Origin: Candidatus Binataceae bacterium
Lineage (GTDB): Bacteria > Desulfobacterota > Binatia > Binatales > Binataceae
Direction: 5' to 3'
Assembly (NCBI GenBank): GCA_015478645.1
Contig: JADMIL010000008.1
Span: 35,818 to 99,817, forward strand
DNA: 64,000 bases
Shown here: piece after piece, positions 35,084 to 42,693 of the stretch
Layout of the letters: the number at the start of each line of letters is the position of its first letter
Numbering within the stretch: the first letter of the stretch is position 1
Made by a program: the position numbers and the translations under genes
Notes under the pieces: model-generated
Seen by the model: only the letters and a program-made list of their open reading frames with translations
The model's database searches: none
Told to the model about the DNA's origin: nothing

Positions 35084-35361
35084 CCATATCAGGACCGGGG
35101 CAGCCGGCGATCGCCTATGCTGGCGCCGCAATTCCCGCCATTACGATTTTCGATCCGACCGGCGCGGCGCAATTAACTGGGGCCGCGATGGTCAACGAAC
35201 AAAATGGCTATTGGTCGTACACTTTTCCGACGCCGGCCAGTCCAACCGCCGCGCAGCTCGGCGTATGGACCGCCGAAGTGACTATCACCGATGGCGTTAC
35301 CTCGGGCAGCGTCTGCGCGCCGCTGCTCCAGGAGCCGACGCCGATCTTTCAACTGGTCTGA
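35056..35361 (+). CDS. Beta-rich phage protein, unrecognised
   Basis: Protein of 101 residues starting MAVELWFGLTISGPGQPAIAY. It alternates short strands (AITIFDPTGAAQLTG, GYWSYTFPTPA, VWTAEVTITDG), a pattern of an immunoglobulin- or BppU-like beta-sandwich as seen in tail or baseplate accessory proteins. It starts inside the preceding short ORF and its stop overlaps an upstream ATG of the next gene (TGATG). No family can be named. Confidence 0.5.
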   Translation: MAVELWFGLTISGPGQPAIAYAGAAIPAITIFDPTGAAQLTGAAMVNEQNGYWSYTFPTPASPTAAQLGVWTAEVTITDGVTSGSVCAPLLQEPTPIFQLV

Positions 35362-35372
35362 TGGAGGTCTCT

Positions 35373-35651
35373 ATGTCTGAACCGCATGAAACAATTGTGC
35401 TGCCGTCCGGCCGCGTCGCCCACATCCGCATGGGTCACGGGCGCGATCTGATGCGCGCGCGCCGCAACTCCGCGATCGCCGACAAGGCCGACGAGACCAC
35501 GGCGGCCGGCTTCGCGCTGATTGCCGAGCTGACGAAGATCGACGGCGCCACGATCATCTACGAGGACGTGCTCGACATGCCGCTCGATGACGTGCTCGAG
35601 CTGCAACTTCACGTACTCGGAAAAAACGCGCAACGCTCCGCGACTTCATAG
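35373..35651 (+). CDS. Tail assembly chaperone, short form (Mu gp41-like)
   Basis: Protein of 92 residues. ATG 35373 has GGAGGT nine bases upstream; an ATG at 35361 is a weaker alternative. The sequence pattern VLPSGRVAHIRMGHGRDLMRARR, then FALIAELTKIDGATIIYEDVLDMPLDDVLELQLHVLG, follows that of small tail-assembly proteins (gp41/E-like: beta hairpin, 'RDL..A', then 'I..LT...... L......D...L'). A canonical -1 slippery heptamer lies nine codons before its stop, giving a longer second product. Confidence 0.65.
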   Translation: MSEPHETIVLPSGRVAHIRMGHGRDLMRARRNSAIADKADETTAAGFALIAELTKIDGATIIYEDVLDMPLDDVLELQLHVLGKNAQRSATS

Positions 35652-35770
35652 CATTGGTTCAATTTGGATTCGGCGCGGAGCTTCTGATGCGAATGACTAT
35701 CGGCGAAATCGAAATCCTCGTCATCGAGGTCGCCGAATATATGCACCCCAAGAGGGACACCAATGAATGA
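35373..35770 (+). CDS. Tail assembly chaperone, -1 frameshift long form (fused C-terminal extension)
   Basis: If ribosomes slip at 35621-35627, the product gains a ~47-residue C-terminal domain reading RATLRDFIALVQFGFGAE, LLMRMTIGEIEILVIEVAEY and ending RDTNE. This looks like real protein: a hydrophobic helix with GFGAELLMRMTIGEIE similar to GT-type chaperone extensions ('WG.W.FHRMP..E...W' type). Total about 131 residues. The extension's stop overlaps the ATG of the next gene (35763). It has no start codon and would be missed by ordinary gene calling. In other phages the two forms act at a fixed ratio with the tape measure. Confidence 0.65.
35621..35627 (+). promoter_or_regulatory. A AAA AAC slippery heptamer for programmed -1 frameshifting
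   Basis: The heptamer is in the required phase: zero-frame codons are GGA AAA AAC, so the last A of GGA plus AAA AAC make X XXY YYZ. After a one-base slip, reading resumes at CGC and stays open to the TGA at 35768-35770. This is the most efficient type of -1 slippery sequence in bacteria and the usual device in tail-chaperone genes. Confidence 0.75.
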
Positions 35771-36371
35771 GGTTGAAAAAGAACAGATCGCGCGCCTGGC
35801 CGCCGCCCATGACGCCGCCGATGGCGACGGTGACGGCAATGCTGATGGGGGCGACGATGCTGGCGGTGATGGCAATAACGCTGGCGGCGATGCTGTGGGC
35901 GGCGATCAAGGAGACTCCGCCGACAACGTCGGCGCCGAAGCCGCGAATTTCCTCGGCCGCGATCTCGACACCTCGCATCCCGCTTTCCCGGCCGCCGCCG
36001 ATGCCACCGCCCGCTTCATGCGTTCCAGCTTCGCCAGCCACGACGACGCCAAATCGGCCTGGGGCGCGGCGCTCGACAAGATGCACCGCGACGGATTGCC
36101 GGCACATCGCGTGCGATCGATGCCACGCTATACGAAGATGCCGCCCGTGAAGGCCGCGCGCGCCGCTTCCGCCCGCATCGGTGATAACACCTTCGATTCG
36201 TCCCGCACGCCGCTGCCGCACGACGAAACGCCCGGCGTCTCATTCCCGATCCGCACCGCGCCACGCGGAATATTCAAGCCGCGAACCAACGGGCCGCGCG
36301 GCCCGGTCGCGGGTCATGCCGGCGAAGTCGAGCCGGGCGGCTTTCCGCGTCACTTCAAGGGCTTCGTCTGA
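35763..36371 (+). CDS. Phage protein with Gly/Asp-rich N-terminal segment, unrecognised
   Basis: Protein of 202 residues. After MNEVEKEQIARLAAAHDAAD comes a ~35-residue acidic low-complexity run of Gly, Asp and Asn (residues ~20-55), then a folded-looking part containing DTSHPAFPAAADATARF, HDDAKSAWGAALDKMHRDGL and a basic Pro/Gly-rich tail ending GGFPRHFKGFV. The start overlaps the end of the frameshifted chaperone. It is too small for a standard major capsid protein, although an acidic scaffold or decoration role is possible. No family recognised. Confidence 0.5.
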   Translation: MNEVEKEQIARLAAAHDAADGDGDGNADGGDDAGGDGNNAGGDAVGGDQGDSADNVGAEAANFLGRDLDTSHPAFPAAADATARFMRSSFASHDDAKSAWGAALDKMHRDGLPAHRVRSMPRYTKMPPVKAARAASARIGDNTFDSSRTPLPHDETPGVSFPIRTAPRGIFKPRTNGPRGPVAGHAGEVEPGGFPRHFKGFV

Positions 36372-36559
36372 TGTTCTACGAACTCGCCGAGGCGATCGCG
36401 CTCACCTTCGCCGCGCCTCATCTCCTGATGATCCGCGTGGTCAATCTGCGGTGCTTCACCTGCCGCATGTCCGCGCGCGAATGCGCCGCCCAGGAGGGCC
36501 GCGAGGTCGCCGACGACGAAGGGCTTCATCCGTACTATGCGGCGATCTCGCTCAATTAA
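36371..36559 (+). CDS. Small phage ORF with Cys motif
   Basis: Protein of 62 residues, ATG overlapping the previous stop (TGATG). MFYELAEAIALTFAAPHLLMIRVVNLRCFTCRMSARECAAQ suggests an amphipathic or membrane-leaning helix followed by a CFTC..C cluster. Function unknown. Confidence 0.45.
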   Translation: MFYELAEAIALTFAAPHLLMIRVVNLRCFTCRMSARECAAQEGREVADDEGLHPYYAAISLN

Positions 36560-36573
36560 AATGGAGAGGCAAC

Positions 36574-36774
36574 ATGGATTCGCCCTATGCACTGACCGTT
36601 CGCTGCGTCTTTAATCTCCCGATCTCGAATGCGGCCGCATATAATCAGCCGCGTTCCGTCCTGCTGACTATCGTCGGCGCGCCCGGCCGCTGCGAGCTGC
36701 AAATTCCAGCCGACAGGAAAGACGATTTTCGCGTCGGTGAGGAATACTCACTGACTATCGCGCGCGTGGAATGA
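36574..36774 (+). CDS. Small beta-rich phage protein
   Basis: Protein of 66 residues, ATG 36574 preceded by GGAGAGGCAAC. It opens YALTVRCVFNLPISNAAAY, continues through SVLLTIVGAPGRCELQIP and ends EEYSLTIARVE, giving several short strands. The stop overlaps the portal start (ATGA-type, 4 bases). No family recognised; translational coupling to the portal gene is likely. Confidence 0.5.
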   Translation: MDSPYALTVRCVFNLPISNAAAYNQPRSVLLTIVGAPGRCELQIPADRKDDFRVGEEYSLTIARVE

Positions 36775-38123
36775 GCAATCTCTACGACGCCTTCGGCCGC
36801 CCGGTCGATCGCGGCGCGCTCAAAGATGAGCAGGCCGGCCCGACGATCGCCGGCGTGCGCAATATCTACAACGTCACACATCCGAGCGCCGGGCTTGAGC
36901 CCGAGAAACTCTTCCAGATTCTCACCCAGGCGGAATTCGGCGACCCGTACTACTACCTCGAGCTCGCCGAAGAGATGGAAGAAAAGGACATGCACTACCT
37001 GGGCGTCCTCGGCACCCGCAAGGAAACCGCCGCGCAGCTCGCAGTGATCGTGCGCCCCGCCAGCCGGTCCGCGCCCGACGTCAAGGCCGCCGACCTGGTT
37101 GGCGCGCAACTGCGTCATCTGCTTACGGCCGAAGCGCTTTTTGACATCCTCGATGCCGTCGGCAAAGGTTATTCCGCCACGGAAATCACGTGGGACACAC
37201 AGGGCGCCGAATGGCGTCCGGCGCGCCTGCAATGGCGCGATCCGCGATGGTTCCTGTGGGACTGGGTGAGCGGCGAAGAACTCCTGGTGCGCACGATCGA
37301 CGGCGCCGAGACCGTCTACGATCGCGAGCAACCGAGGCATGCGTCCGCGCGCTTTAATAATTCGCCGTGGAACGGACTGCAACCGATGACCGCGCGGCTC
37401 GATCCATTCAAGTTTATTGTCCACGTCTCGAAAGCGAAAAGCGGACTGCCGATCCGCGGCGGGATTGCGCGCGCGGCCGCCTGGGCGTGGCTGTTCAAAA
37501 ATTTCCTGATGAAGGATTGGTTGGGGTTCGCCGAAACTTTCGGCCAGCCGTTTCGCCTGGGCAAATACGCGCCCGGCGCGACCGCCGAAGATCGCGCGGC
37601 GTTGCTTTCGGCGGTAACGAATATCGGCAGCGACGCGGCCGCCGTCATCCCCGACTCGATGATGATCGAATTCCAGGAGGCCCGCGCGGCGCGTTCGGGC
37701 GAGACTGTCTACTCGGAATTTTGTGGCTACCTCGACGCGCAAATCAGCAAAGCCGTGCTCGGCCAAACTCTGACGACCGAACTCCCCAAGTCCGGCGGTT
37801 CGCGCGCCGCCGCGACCGTGCATGAAGCGGTGCGCCGCGACATTCTCGCGAGCGACGCGAAACGCCTGGCCGCGACGCTCACGCGCGACCTGGTCAAACC
37901 GATCGTGGACCTCAACCTCGGCGTGCCGGCGAGCGGCGAATATCCACTCGTCGCGCTCGGCCTGCCCGACGACATCGACGACAAGGTCTTCTCGGACATC
38001 GTCGCCGCGATGGCCGATCGCGGGCTGCAAATCGCGCAACGGACGGTACTCGATCGCCTCGGCCTGCCGGCCGCGAATCCTGGCGAGCCGGTCCTGCATC
38101 CCGCGCAAAAGGGCACGCCGTAA
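36771..38123 (+). CDS. Mu gp29-like portal protein (DUF935)
   Basis: Portal protein of 450 residues that forms the dodecameric DNA channel at the capsid vertex. DUF935 hallmarks: NLYDAFGRPV near the start, then ILTQAEFGDPYYYLELAEEMEEKDMHYLGVLGTRK, ITWDTQGAEW, HVSKAKSGLPIRGGIARAAAWAWLFKNF, and WLGFAETFGQPFRLGKY. The C-terminal half has QISKAVLGQTLTTE. Length agrees with the family. In Mu it sits right after gp28; here 2 kb of small genes separate them. The frame is intact, so it is not an obvious pseudogene. Confidence 0.9.
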   Translation: MSNLYDAFGRPVDRGALKDEQAGPTIAGVRNIYNVTHPSAGLEPEKLFQILTQAEFGDPYYYLELAEEMEEKDMHYLGVLGTRKETAAQLAVIVRPASRSAPDVKAADLVGAQLRHLLTAEALFDILDAVGKGYSATEITWDTQGAEWRPARLQWRDPRWFLWDWVSGEELLVRTIDGAETVYDREQPRHASARFNNSPWNGLQPMTARLDPFKFIVHVSKAKSGLPIRGGIARAAAWAWLFKNFLMKDWLGFAETFGQPFRLGKYAPGATAEDRAALLSAVTNIGSDAAAVIPDSMMIEFQEARAARSGETVYSEFCGYLDAQISKAVLGQTLTTELPKSGGSRAAATVHEAVRRDILASDAKRLAATLTRDLVKPIVDLNLGVPASGEYPLVALGLPDDIDDKVFSDIVAAMADRGLQIAQRTVLDRLGLPAANPGEPVLHPAQKGTP

Positions 38124-38140
38124 TAACCTGGAGACTCGCC

Positions 38141-38590
38141 ATGATCTACGCCGCCGCGGCCGACATGGAGGCGCGCTATCCAAATCGCGACCTCGTGCAA
38201 CTGACTAACGAGGATACGACGCAAGTCACGGTCAACGGGACCGTCATCGCGCAGGCGCTGGCCGACGCCAGCGCCGAAATCGACGGGTATCTCGCCGCGC
38301 GCTTCGCGCTCCCTCTCGCCGATCCGCCAGCGGTGCTCAACCGCGTCGCGTGCGACATCGCGATGTACCGCCTCCAGGCACTTCGGCCGCTCCACGACAT
38401 CATCGAGGCGCGCGATCGTTATCTCGACGCGATCAAGATGCTCGAAAAAGTTGCCGACGGGAAACTCACTCTCGGACTGTCGGCCGACAACCTCGAGCCT
38501 CCGGCCGCGTCCGGCGCAACCGTCCTCCAGGGTCCGGCCGACGCCACGCAAGCCAAGGTCTTCACGCGCGATCGCCTCCGAGGCTTCTGA
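38141..38590 (+). CDS. Mu gp36-like head-tail connector (DUF1320)
   Basis: Protein of 149 residues. MIYAAAADMEARYPNRDLVQLTNED, then ADASAEIDGYLAARFALPLADPP, VACDIAMYRLQAL and RDRYLDAIKMLEKVADGKLTLGL are the DUF1320 pattern. The family is the gp36-type connector between portal and tail. It is the last gene of the rightward operon and is followed by a strong hairpin terminator. Confidence 0.87.
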   Translation: MIYAAAADMEARYPNRDLVQLTNEDTTQVTVNGTVIAQALADASAEIDGYLAARFALPLADPPAVLNRVACDIAMYRLQALRPLHDIIEARDRYLDAIKMLEKVADGKLTLGLSADNLEPPAASGATVLQGPADATQAKVFTRDRLRGF

Positions 38591-38610
38591 CGGATCAGAA
38601 CCTGCGTAAC

Positions 38611-38639
38611 CCCAGCCTCAATATTCTATTGAGTCTGGG
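38611..38639. terminator. Bidirectional terminator between the two convergent element operons
   Basis: CCCAGCCTCAATA and TATTGAGTCTGGG form a 13-position stem with one mismatch around a TTC loop, flanked by TATTTAAG. It sits between the end of the rightward structural operon and the 3' end of the leftward operon, as expected of a shared terminator. Confidence 0.75.
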
Positions 38640-38827
38640 TATTTAAGATCGAAGGTGGCGGGACCGGCGGCACGGTTCGGCCGCGGGGGCATGGGATGCG
38701 GGCGAGCGCGGCCTTCGCCGTGCATCCGGCCCGCAATAGCAACATCGCAAGGCGCGGCGGCGCGGCGCCGCCGCGCAGAGGGCGCCAATTAAGTTAAATT
38801 CGCACGCGCGCACCGCATCTCCACTCC

Positions 38828-40006
38828 TCACGTCCTCAACCTCTTCAGCAACGCGCTGAAGACGCCGCCCGCACGCGACGGCGCGATATTCATCCGCCGC
38901 ATGCGGCGCCGCTCGATTCGTCCGCGATCCTGCGCGTCCGAGCGCGGCTTGCGCATCCGCACGCTGACCGTCTCTGGCAGCTCGATCGTCACGCCGCCGC
39001 GCCACGCGCGAATCGCCCAGGCGCGCGCGGACTCGATTCCGTGGCGCTGCGCGATTCCGCCGCGCATCACGATCTCCCGCCGCTCTGCCGGCGCCGCCGG
39101 CAAGCCGCGAAAATAAAATCGATTCGCCCAGGCGCCGTACTCATCGCGCGGCGTGAGTATCCCGGCCGTGAGCCGCGCAAAGCTGCGGATGATGTACGCG
39201 CCGCGCCTCCGCTTGACCATGCGCACGTCGGCCCGCGCCGCGCCGCGCTCGCGCGCGAGCCTCTGTATGATCCGAGCGGCCTTCGCGCCGTCCACCAGGA
39301 CACGCACCGCGCCGGCCGCCGCCCGCGTCCATCCGCGGATCGCGCCATGCGCCGCGGCGCCCGGCCGGCCGGGCCGCGTCGCCAGGCGCACGCGCAAGAT
39401 GATCCGATCGACGCTCTTGCCCGGCGCCGCCCGGACCTCGACGACCGCGAGCTGCCGGGCATGGGACGCGGGCAAGTCTGCGCAGCCGCGCGAGTGAGAA
39501 TCTGAATCGCGAGCGTAAAACTCCCGCAACCGATCGCGCGCCAAAATCTGCCGCTGCAATTGCCTGCATCCTGGACAATCACGGCAGGCGAGGGTGGTCT
39601 CGCCACCGTCAGCGCCGACGCTCGCGAGCATCGACGGCCGTGGCGGATGCCAACACGCCGTGCCCGCCCATCGCGCGCCGATTTGCTCCCCGGCCGCGTT
39701 CCGCACGGCCGCCGATGCCGCCTTCGCGCCGGCGCGCGCCTGGACGGTGGCGCGCGCATGGGGCGCGAGCGCTCCGGCGTGGGTTGTCGACGCAACCGCC
39801 GAGGAGGGGAGGGCTCTCGGCACGGACACGCGCGGAGCGCCCGCCAGGCGCAAATATAATTCCCGCAGATACGGTTCGCGCGGCGCCGCGCGGCTATAAT
39901 CATCCTCGCGGGCGAGACTCCGCGCCCGCTCGCGCTCCGCCACTTGCGCGAGTCCATCCCGCGGGGGCGCGCCACTGCGCCCCCGCGGACCGCTCCCGTC
40001 CGCCAA
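38828..40006 (-). CDS. Cys-cluster protein of unknown function (last gene of leftward operon)
   Basis: Protein of up to 392 residues (start uncertain; the N-terminal ~100 residues are Ala/Arg-rich). The middle has a putative zinc cluster: CWHPP, then ACRDCPGCRQLQRQILARDRL. The following part alternates strands and basic helices (AVVEVRAAPGKSVDRIILRVRLA; RVLVDGAKAARIIQRL; RGAYIIRSFARLTAGIL; WANRFYFRGLPAAP). A replication or DNA-binding role would fit the position in an early-type operon, but I see no HUH or other replication-initiator motif and no integrase tetrad. This is one of the better candidates for new biology in the element. Confidence 0.5.
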   Translation of the reverse strand: MADGSGPRGRSGAPPRDGLAQVAERERARSLAREDDYSRAAPREPYLRELYLRLAGAPRVSVPRALPSSAVASTTHAGALAPHARATVQARAGAKAASAAVRNAAGEQIGARWAGTACWHPPRPSMLASVGADGGETTLACRDCPGCRQLQRQILARDRLREFYARDSDSHSRGCADLPASHARQLAVVEVRAAPGKSVDRIILRVRLATRPGRPGAAAHGAIRGWTRAAAGAVRVLVDGAKAARIIQRLARERGAARADVRMVKRRRGAYIIRSFARLTAGILTPRDEYGAWANRFYFRGLPAAPAERREIVMRGGIAQRHGIESARAWAIRAWRGGVTIELPETVSVRMRKPRSDAQDRGRIERRRMRRMNIAPSRAGGVFSALLKRLRT

Positions 40007-40036
40007 CCCCGCAACCCCGCGACTTACAAAAGCGCG

Positions 40037-40231
40037 CTAAAAAAGCGTCCGCTGTTTGTATGCCGCCTCGCGCGCTATTCGCGCGCGCAAGCCGGCCTGC
40101 GCCCTGTCGCGCTGGCGTGCGCGCCGCCGCTCGCACGCGCCGCAATGGCACGTCGAATGGTGCGCCGTGGGCTTTGCCCGGCTCCGGCCGCCGCACACGA
40201 TGATGCCTGGCGCGATCCGCCGGCAACTCAC
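40037..40231 (-). CDS. Small Cys-rich protein (putative zinc finger)
   Basis: Protein of 64 residues from a GTG at 40229-40231 that overlaps the preceding stop (GTGA). Sequence features are SCRRIAPGIIVCGG, then HHSTCHCGACERRRARQRDRA and a basic helical tail. The C-x-C-x-x-C cluster followed by a basic helix suggests a nucleic-acid-binding zinc finger (inference). The start was chosen from the overlap; it is too small to be called reliably by length alone. Confidence 0.45.
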   Translation of the reverse strand: MSCRRIAPGIIVCGGRSRAKPTAHHSTCHCGACERRRARQRDRAQAGLRARIAREAAYKQRTLF

Positions 40232-40533
40232 GACGATCTCTCCCGCGCCGCGTACCGCGTTTCGCCGCGATGCGTGAATGCGTGATGGGCGTCGATGCAT
40301 CGCGCGCACCCGTGCACGAACGTGCACCGCGTCTCGCCCATACACGCGAACAACGCGCCGCCGGCCTCCGCGCCGCAATAATCGCACGCGCCCTTCGGCG
40401 CCAGTTTCAGCGCATCATGCAATACCGGCGTGATCGCGATCATCTCGCCGCGCGCGGCCCGCGTCCGCGCCTCGCGGTACGCCTCCGGGTCGTCCGGAAA
40501 AACCCGGACCAAAAATCCGCCTCCTGCTTTCAT
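40228..40533 (-). CDS. Small zinc-finger-like protein
   Basis: Protein of 101 residues. MKAGGGFLVRVFPDDPEAYREARTRAARGEM is followed by CDYCGAEAGGALFACMGETRCTFVHGCARCIDAHHAF, which has at least six Cys and several His in treble-clef-like spacing. Stop and start overlap with neighbours on both sides (4 bases), so it belongs to a tight operon. Function unknown. Confidence 0.5.
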   Translation of the reverse strand: MKAGGGFLVRVFPDDPEAYREARTRAARGEMIAITPVLHDALKLAPKGACDYCGAEAGGALFACMGETRCTFVHGCARCIDAHHAFTHRGETRYAARERSS

Positions 40534-41129
40534 CCTCCGCTCCTCCTCAATTCCTCACGCGCCGCGGCGATCGCAGCGTTCAGTTCGGCCATCGCGGTAT
40601 GCGAGCCTCCGTTGTCCGGATGGTGTTGTCGGGCGAGATTGCGGTAGGCGGTCTCCGCATCTTCGAGTGAGTAATCGTCATCGACGCCGAGCACCGTGCG
40701 CCACGCCCGATTTTCGATCGCGAGATACCCCGCAAAGGCTTGCTCGACGCTGCCGACCCCGTGACGTGCCTGAGCGCGCATCGCGTCGATATGCGCCGCA
40801 ATCGCGCCGATGTTGTCGGCCACGCGGTTCCACCGATCGCACGCCAACACCAGGCGGCGACCTTTGAGCGTGAAATAGACCGCGACACCCGTATCGGAGG
40901 GCCCTGGGCGATCGAGTCGCGGCGAACCGTCTATGCGCAGCTCGACGTTCGTCGATAAGATCGGATTGATCGCGCCCAGCATTTGAAGCTGCCAAACCAA
41001 CCGCTTCATCGCCGCCGCGAAGTTCAAACGCGTGCCGCGATCGCGGAACAACGCGGTCAATCCATGGCCGGGCCGCGTGCGCTTCCAACCGGCCGGCCAC
41101 GCCAGCGGATAGCTCCCCGCGCTTTTCAT
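40530..41129 (-). CDS. Phage-type J-domain protein
   Basis: Protein of 199 residues. The ATG at 41129 is chosen because the conserved start is SYPLAWPAGWKRT, as in phage and plasmid J-domain proteins; the frame is open upstream. The middle, LGAINPILSTNVELRIDGSPRL, then SDTGVAVYFTLKGRRLVLACDRW, is the conserved body of that family. The C-terminal J domain has ETAYRNLARQHHPDNGGSHTA with the HPD tripeptide intact, so it should stimulate DnaK-type ATPase. In phages such proteins may recruit host Hsp70 for replication or assembly (inference). Confidence 0.8.
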   Translation of the reverse strand: MKSAGSYPLAWPAGWKRTRPGHGLTALFRDRGTRLNFAAAMKRLVWQLQMLGAINPILSTNVELRIDGSPRLDRPGPSDTGVAVYFTLKGRRLVLACDRWNRVADNIGAIAAHIDAMRAQARHGVGSVEQAFAGYLAIENRAWRTVLGVDDDYSLEDAETAYRNLARQHHPDNGGSHTAMAELNAAIAAAREELRRSGG

Positions 41130-41827
41130 CAGCGCGCCGCGCCGCCGCGCCCCGCGGCCAGATCGCGCGTGCATTTCGGACATCGCGCGTTGACACTCGC
41201 GCGCAAACCGCCGCGCGCATCGTTCATCGCCGCGACGCCGAAGATTTCCTGCTCAGTCGCCAGGCGCGCGCCAAAGTCGGTCCAACCCTCATCGCGCGAC
41301 GCGCGCAGCACGTCGGCGAAGTCCAGGTCCGCCGCCACGAAATGGCGCCAGTCGCCGCACGCGCACGCCAGCGCCAACGAATCGCTCGTCCGCACAGCAG
41401 GCCGCGCCGCGATCGCCTCGCCCGCCAAGGCTTGCGCCACCGCGCGCGCCACCTCCGCGATCGTCTCCGCCGAAATGGGCGACGCCTCGATCCGCGCCAA
41501 CGCCGCGCGCCTGCCCCGATCCTCGACCGCCCGCCGCCGGCGCATAATCCGATCGACCAGCGCGCCGATCGCGCGCGCGGCTGCCCGCCGCGCCCGTGTC
41601 GTGCGCACCGCCCGTTCCGTCGTCCGCCGATGCAGTACCTCGCAGCGCCGGCACTCGCTGGCGTCGATTCCATGCTCGCAATGCATGTCCATCCCCTCCT
41701 GGCGCGGCGCGCACACCGGTCGTTGCCGATGCGCCGCCGCCCCGTTGCCCGTCGTGTCCGCACACACGTCTGCCAACGGCGATGCGCCGGGAGGCGCCCG
41801 CGCCCACGCTTGGGATCGATGCGTCAT
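41129..41827 (-). CDS. Unrecognised protein with two Cys clusters
   Basis: Protein of 232 residues; its stop overlaps the J-domain gene start and its start overlaps the upstream stop (ATGA type). A first Cys/His group (MHCEHGIDASECRRCEVLHR) is followed by a helical basic region, an acidic segment with SDSLALACACGDWRHFVAADLDF, and a final CPKC near the C-terminus. The real start may be the ATG before DMHCEHG. No family recognised; membership in the leftward operon is clear. Confidence 0.5.
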   Translation of the reverse strand: MTHRSQAWARAPPGASPLADVCADTTGNGAAAHRQRPVCAPRQEGMDMHCEHGIDASECRRCEVLHRRTTERAVRTTRARRAAARAIGALVDRIMRRRRAVEDRGRRAALARIEASPISAETIAEVARAVAQALAGEAIAARPAVRTSDSLALACACGDWRHFVAADLDFADVLRASRDEGWTDFGARLATEQEIFGVAAMNDARGGLRASVNARCPKCTRDLAAGRGGAAR

Positions 41828-42651
41828 CAGGGGCGCTCCACCAGGCGCTGGAGCGCGAGCACGTCACGCATCAGCGCGACATGCAGCCGGCGCATCGCGA
41901 CCGCCGCCGTCCGCATGCGCGGATCGAGATGCACGTCCGCGCGATCGGCGAGGCGTCCGCTCACGGCGACCAGGCCGCGCACGGCCTCACTGGCGCGATC
42001 GAGCGCGCGTAAAAAAACGCGCCCGCGATCCGAAGACCGCAGGCGAGCGAATTTTCTGGGGTTGGCGTCGCCAGTCGCGACGACGATCGCCGCCAGCTCG
42101 TGCATGCGCGGGTCGCCGGCGAATACGCACGCCGCTAAGCCTCCGCCGCGCGACGCCATCGGCAGTCGGCAGACGGGGCATGGTGGCGGATTGGCGCGCA
42201 CTGCCCGCTCGGCAGTCGCCGCGATCCCCGCCAACTCTCTCGCGACCTCGTGCGCCAGGTCGTCGGGCAAACGGCGCATACGAAGGAAGCCGGCCGCGCC
42301 ACGAAACAGCGTCAGGTCGCCGTCGCGGGCGAGCGATGCGAGAAAGGCGCGCTGTGCCTTGTGTCCTCGAATCGCCGCGAGCTGCGCCTCGAGGTCGCCG
42401 CGTCGTTCGTCGCGCGCGCGGCCAAACGGCAACTCGTCCTGGTACGCCGTGGGGCGCGTTGGCACGGCCGCCGGCGGCGGCGATGACGATGGCGGATGGG
42501 CGAAGGCGAAGGCGCGTTGCGGCGGCGCGGCCACAAGCGCGAGGGCGGGGCGTCCGGAATCCGGCGCCGCGCCACTTTTCGGGGCGCGTTTCTTGGCGAG
42601 AGGGGCCGGATCAGGCGATATTTGTGGGTGAAGTGTCGCGGTGCGGGACAT
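41827..42651 (-). CDS. First gene of the leftward operon, unrecognised
   Basis: Protein of 274 residues starting MSRTATLHPQISPDPAPL, 42 bases inside the right dif site. The N-terminal ~75 residues are Pro/Ala-rich and probably disordered. The body is helical and charged (DLEAQLAAIRGHKAQRAFLASLARDGDLTLF) with a CPVC and a single later Cys. The promoter of the operon must lie in or beside the dif site, since only about 40 bases separate them. Function unknown. Confidence 0.5.
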   Translation of the reverse strand: MSRTATLHPQISPDPAPLAKKRAPKSGAAPDSGRPALALVAAPPQRAFAFAHPPSSSPPPAAVPTRPTAYQDELPFGRARDERRGDLEAQLAAIRGHKAQRAFLASLARDGDLTLFRGAAGFLRMRRLPDDLAHEVARELAGIAATAERAVRANPPPCPVCRLPMASRGGGLAACVFAGDPRMHELAAIVVATGDANPRKFARLRSSDRGRVFLRALDRASEAVRGLVAVSGRLADRADVHLDPRMRTAAVAMRRLHVALMRDVLALQRLVERP

Positions 42652-42693
42652 GCAAATGCCCGCGCACGATCAGTTCCGGCTCTCCCGACCTCA

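Noticed and set aside
35767..36150. An overlapping + frame with a convincing transmembrane stretch (MLAVMAITLAAMLWAAI), possibly a holin
   Set aside because: The hydrophobic run is the other-frame reading of the Gly/Asp repeat in the 35763-36371 gene. The rest of the frame is Pro/Arg/Thr-rich, typical of a shadow.
38828..40006. A rolling-circle replication initiator
   Set aside because: The Cys cluster and a segment like GAYIIRSFARL looked suggestive, but no HUH motif or catalytic tyrosine context could be found.
39067..40014. A 315-codon minus ORF overlapping 38828-40006 in another frame
   Set aside because: The 38828 frame has strand/helix-like composition and Cys spacing; this one is dominated by Arg, Ala, Ser and Pro.
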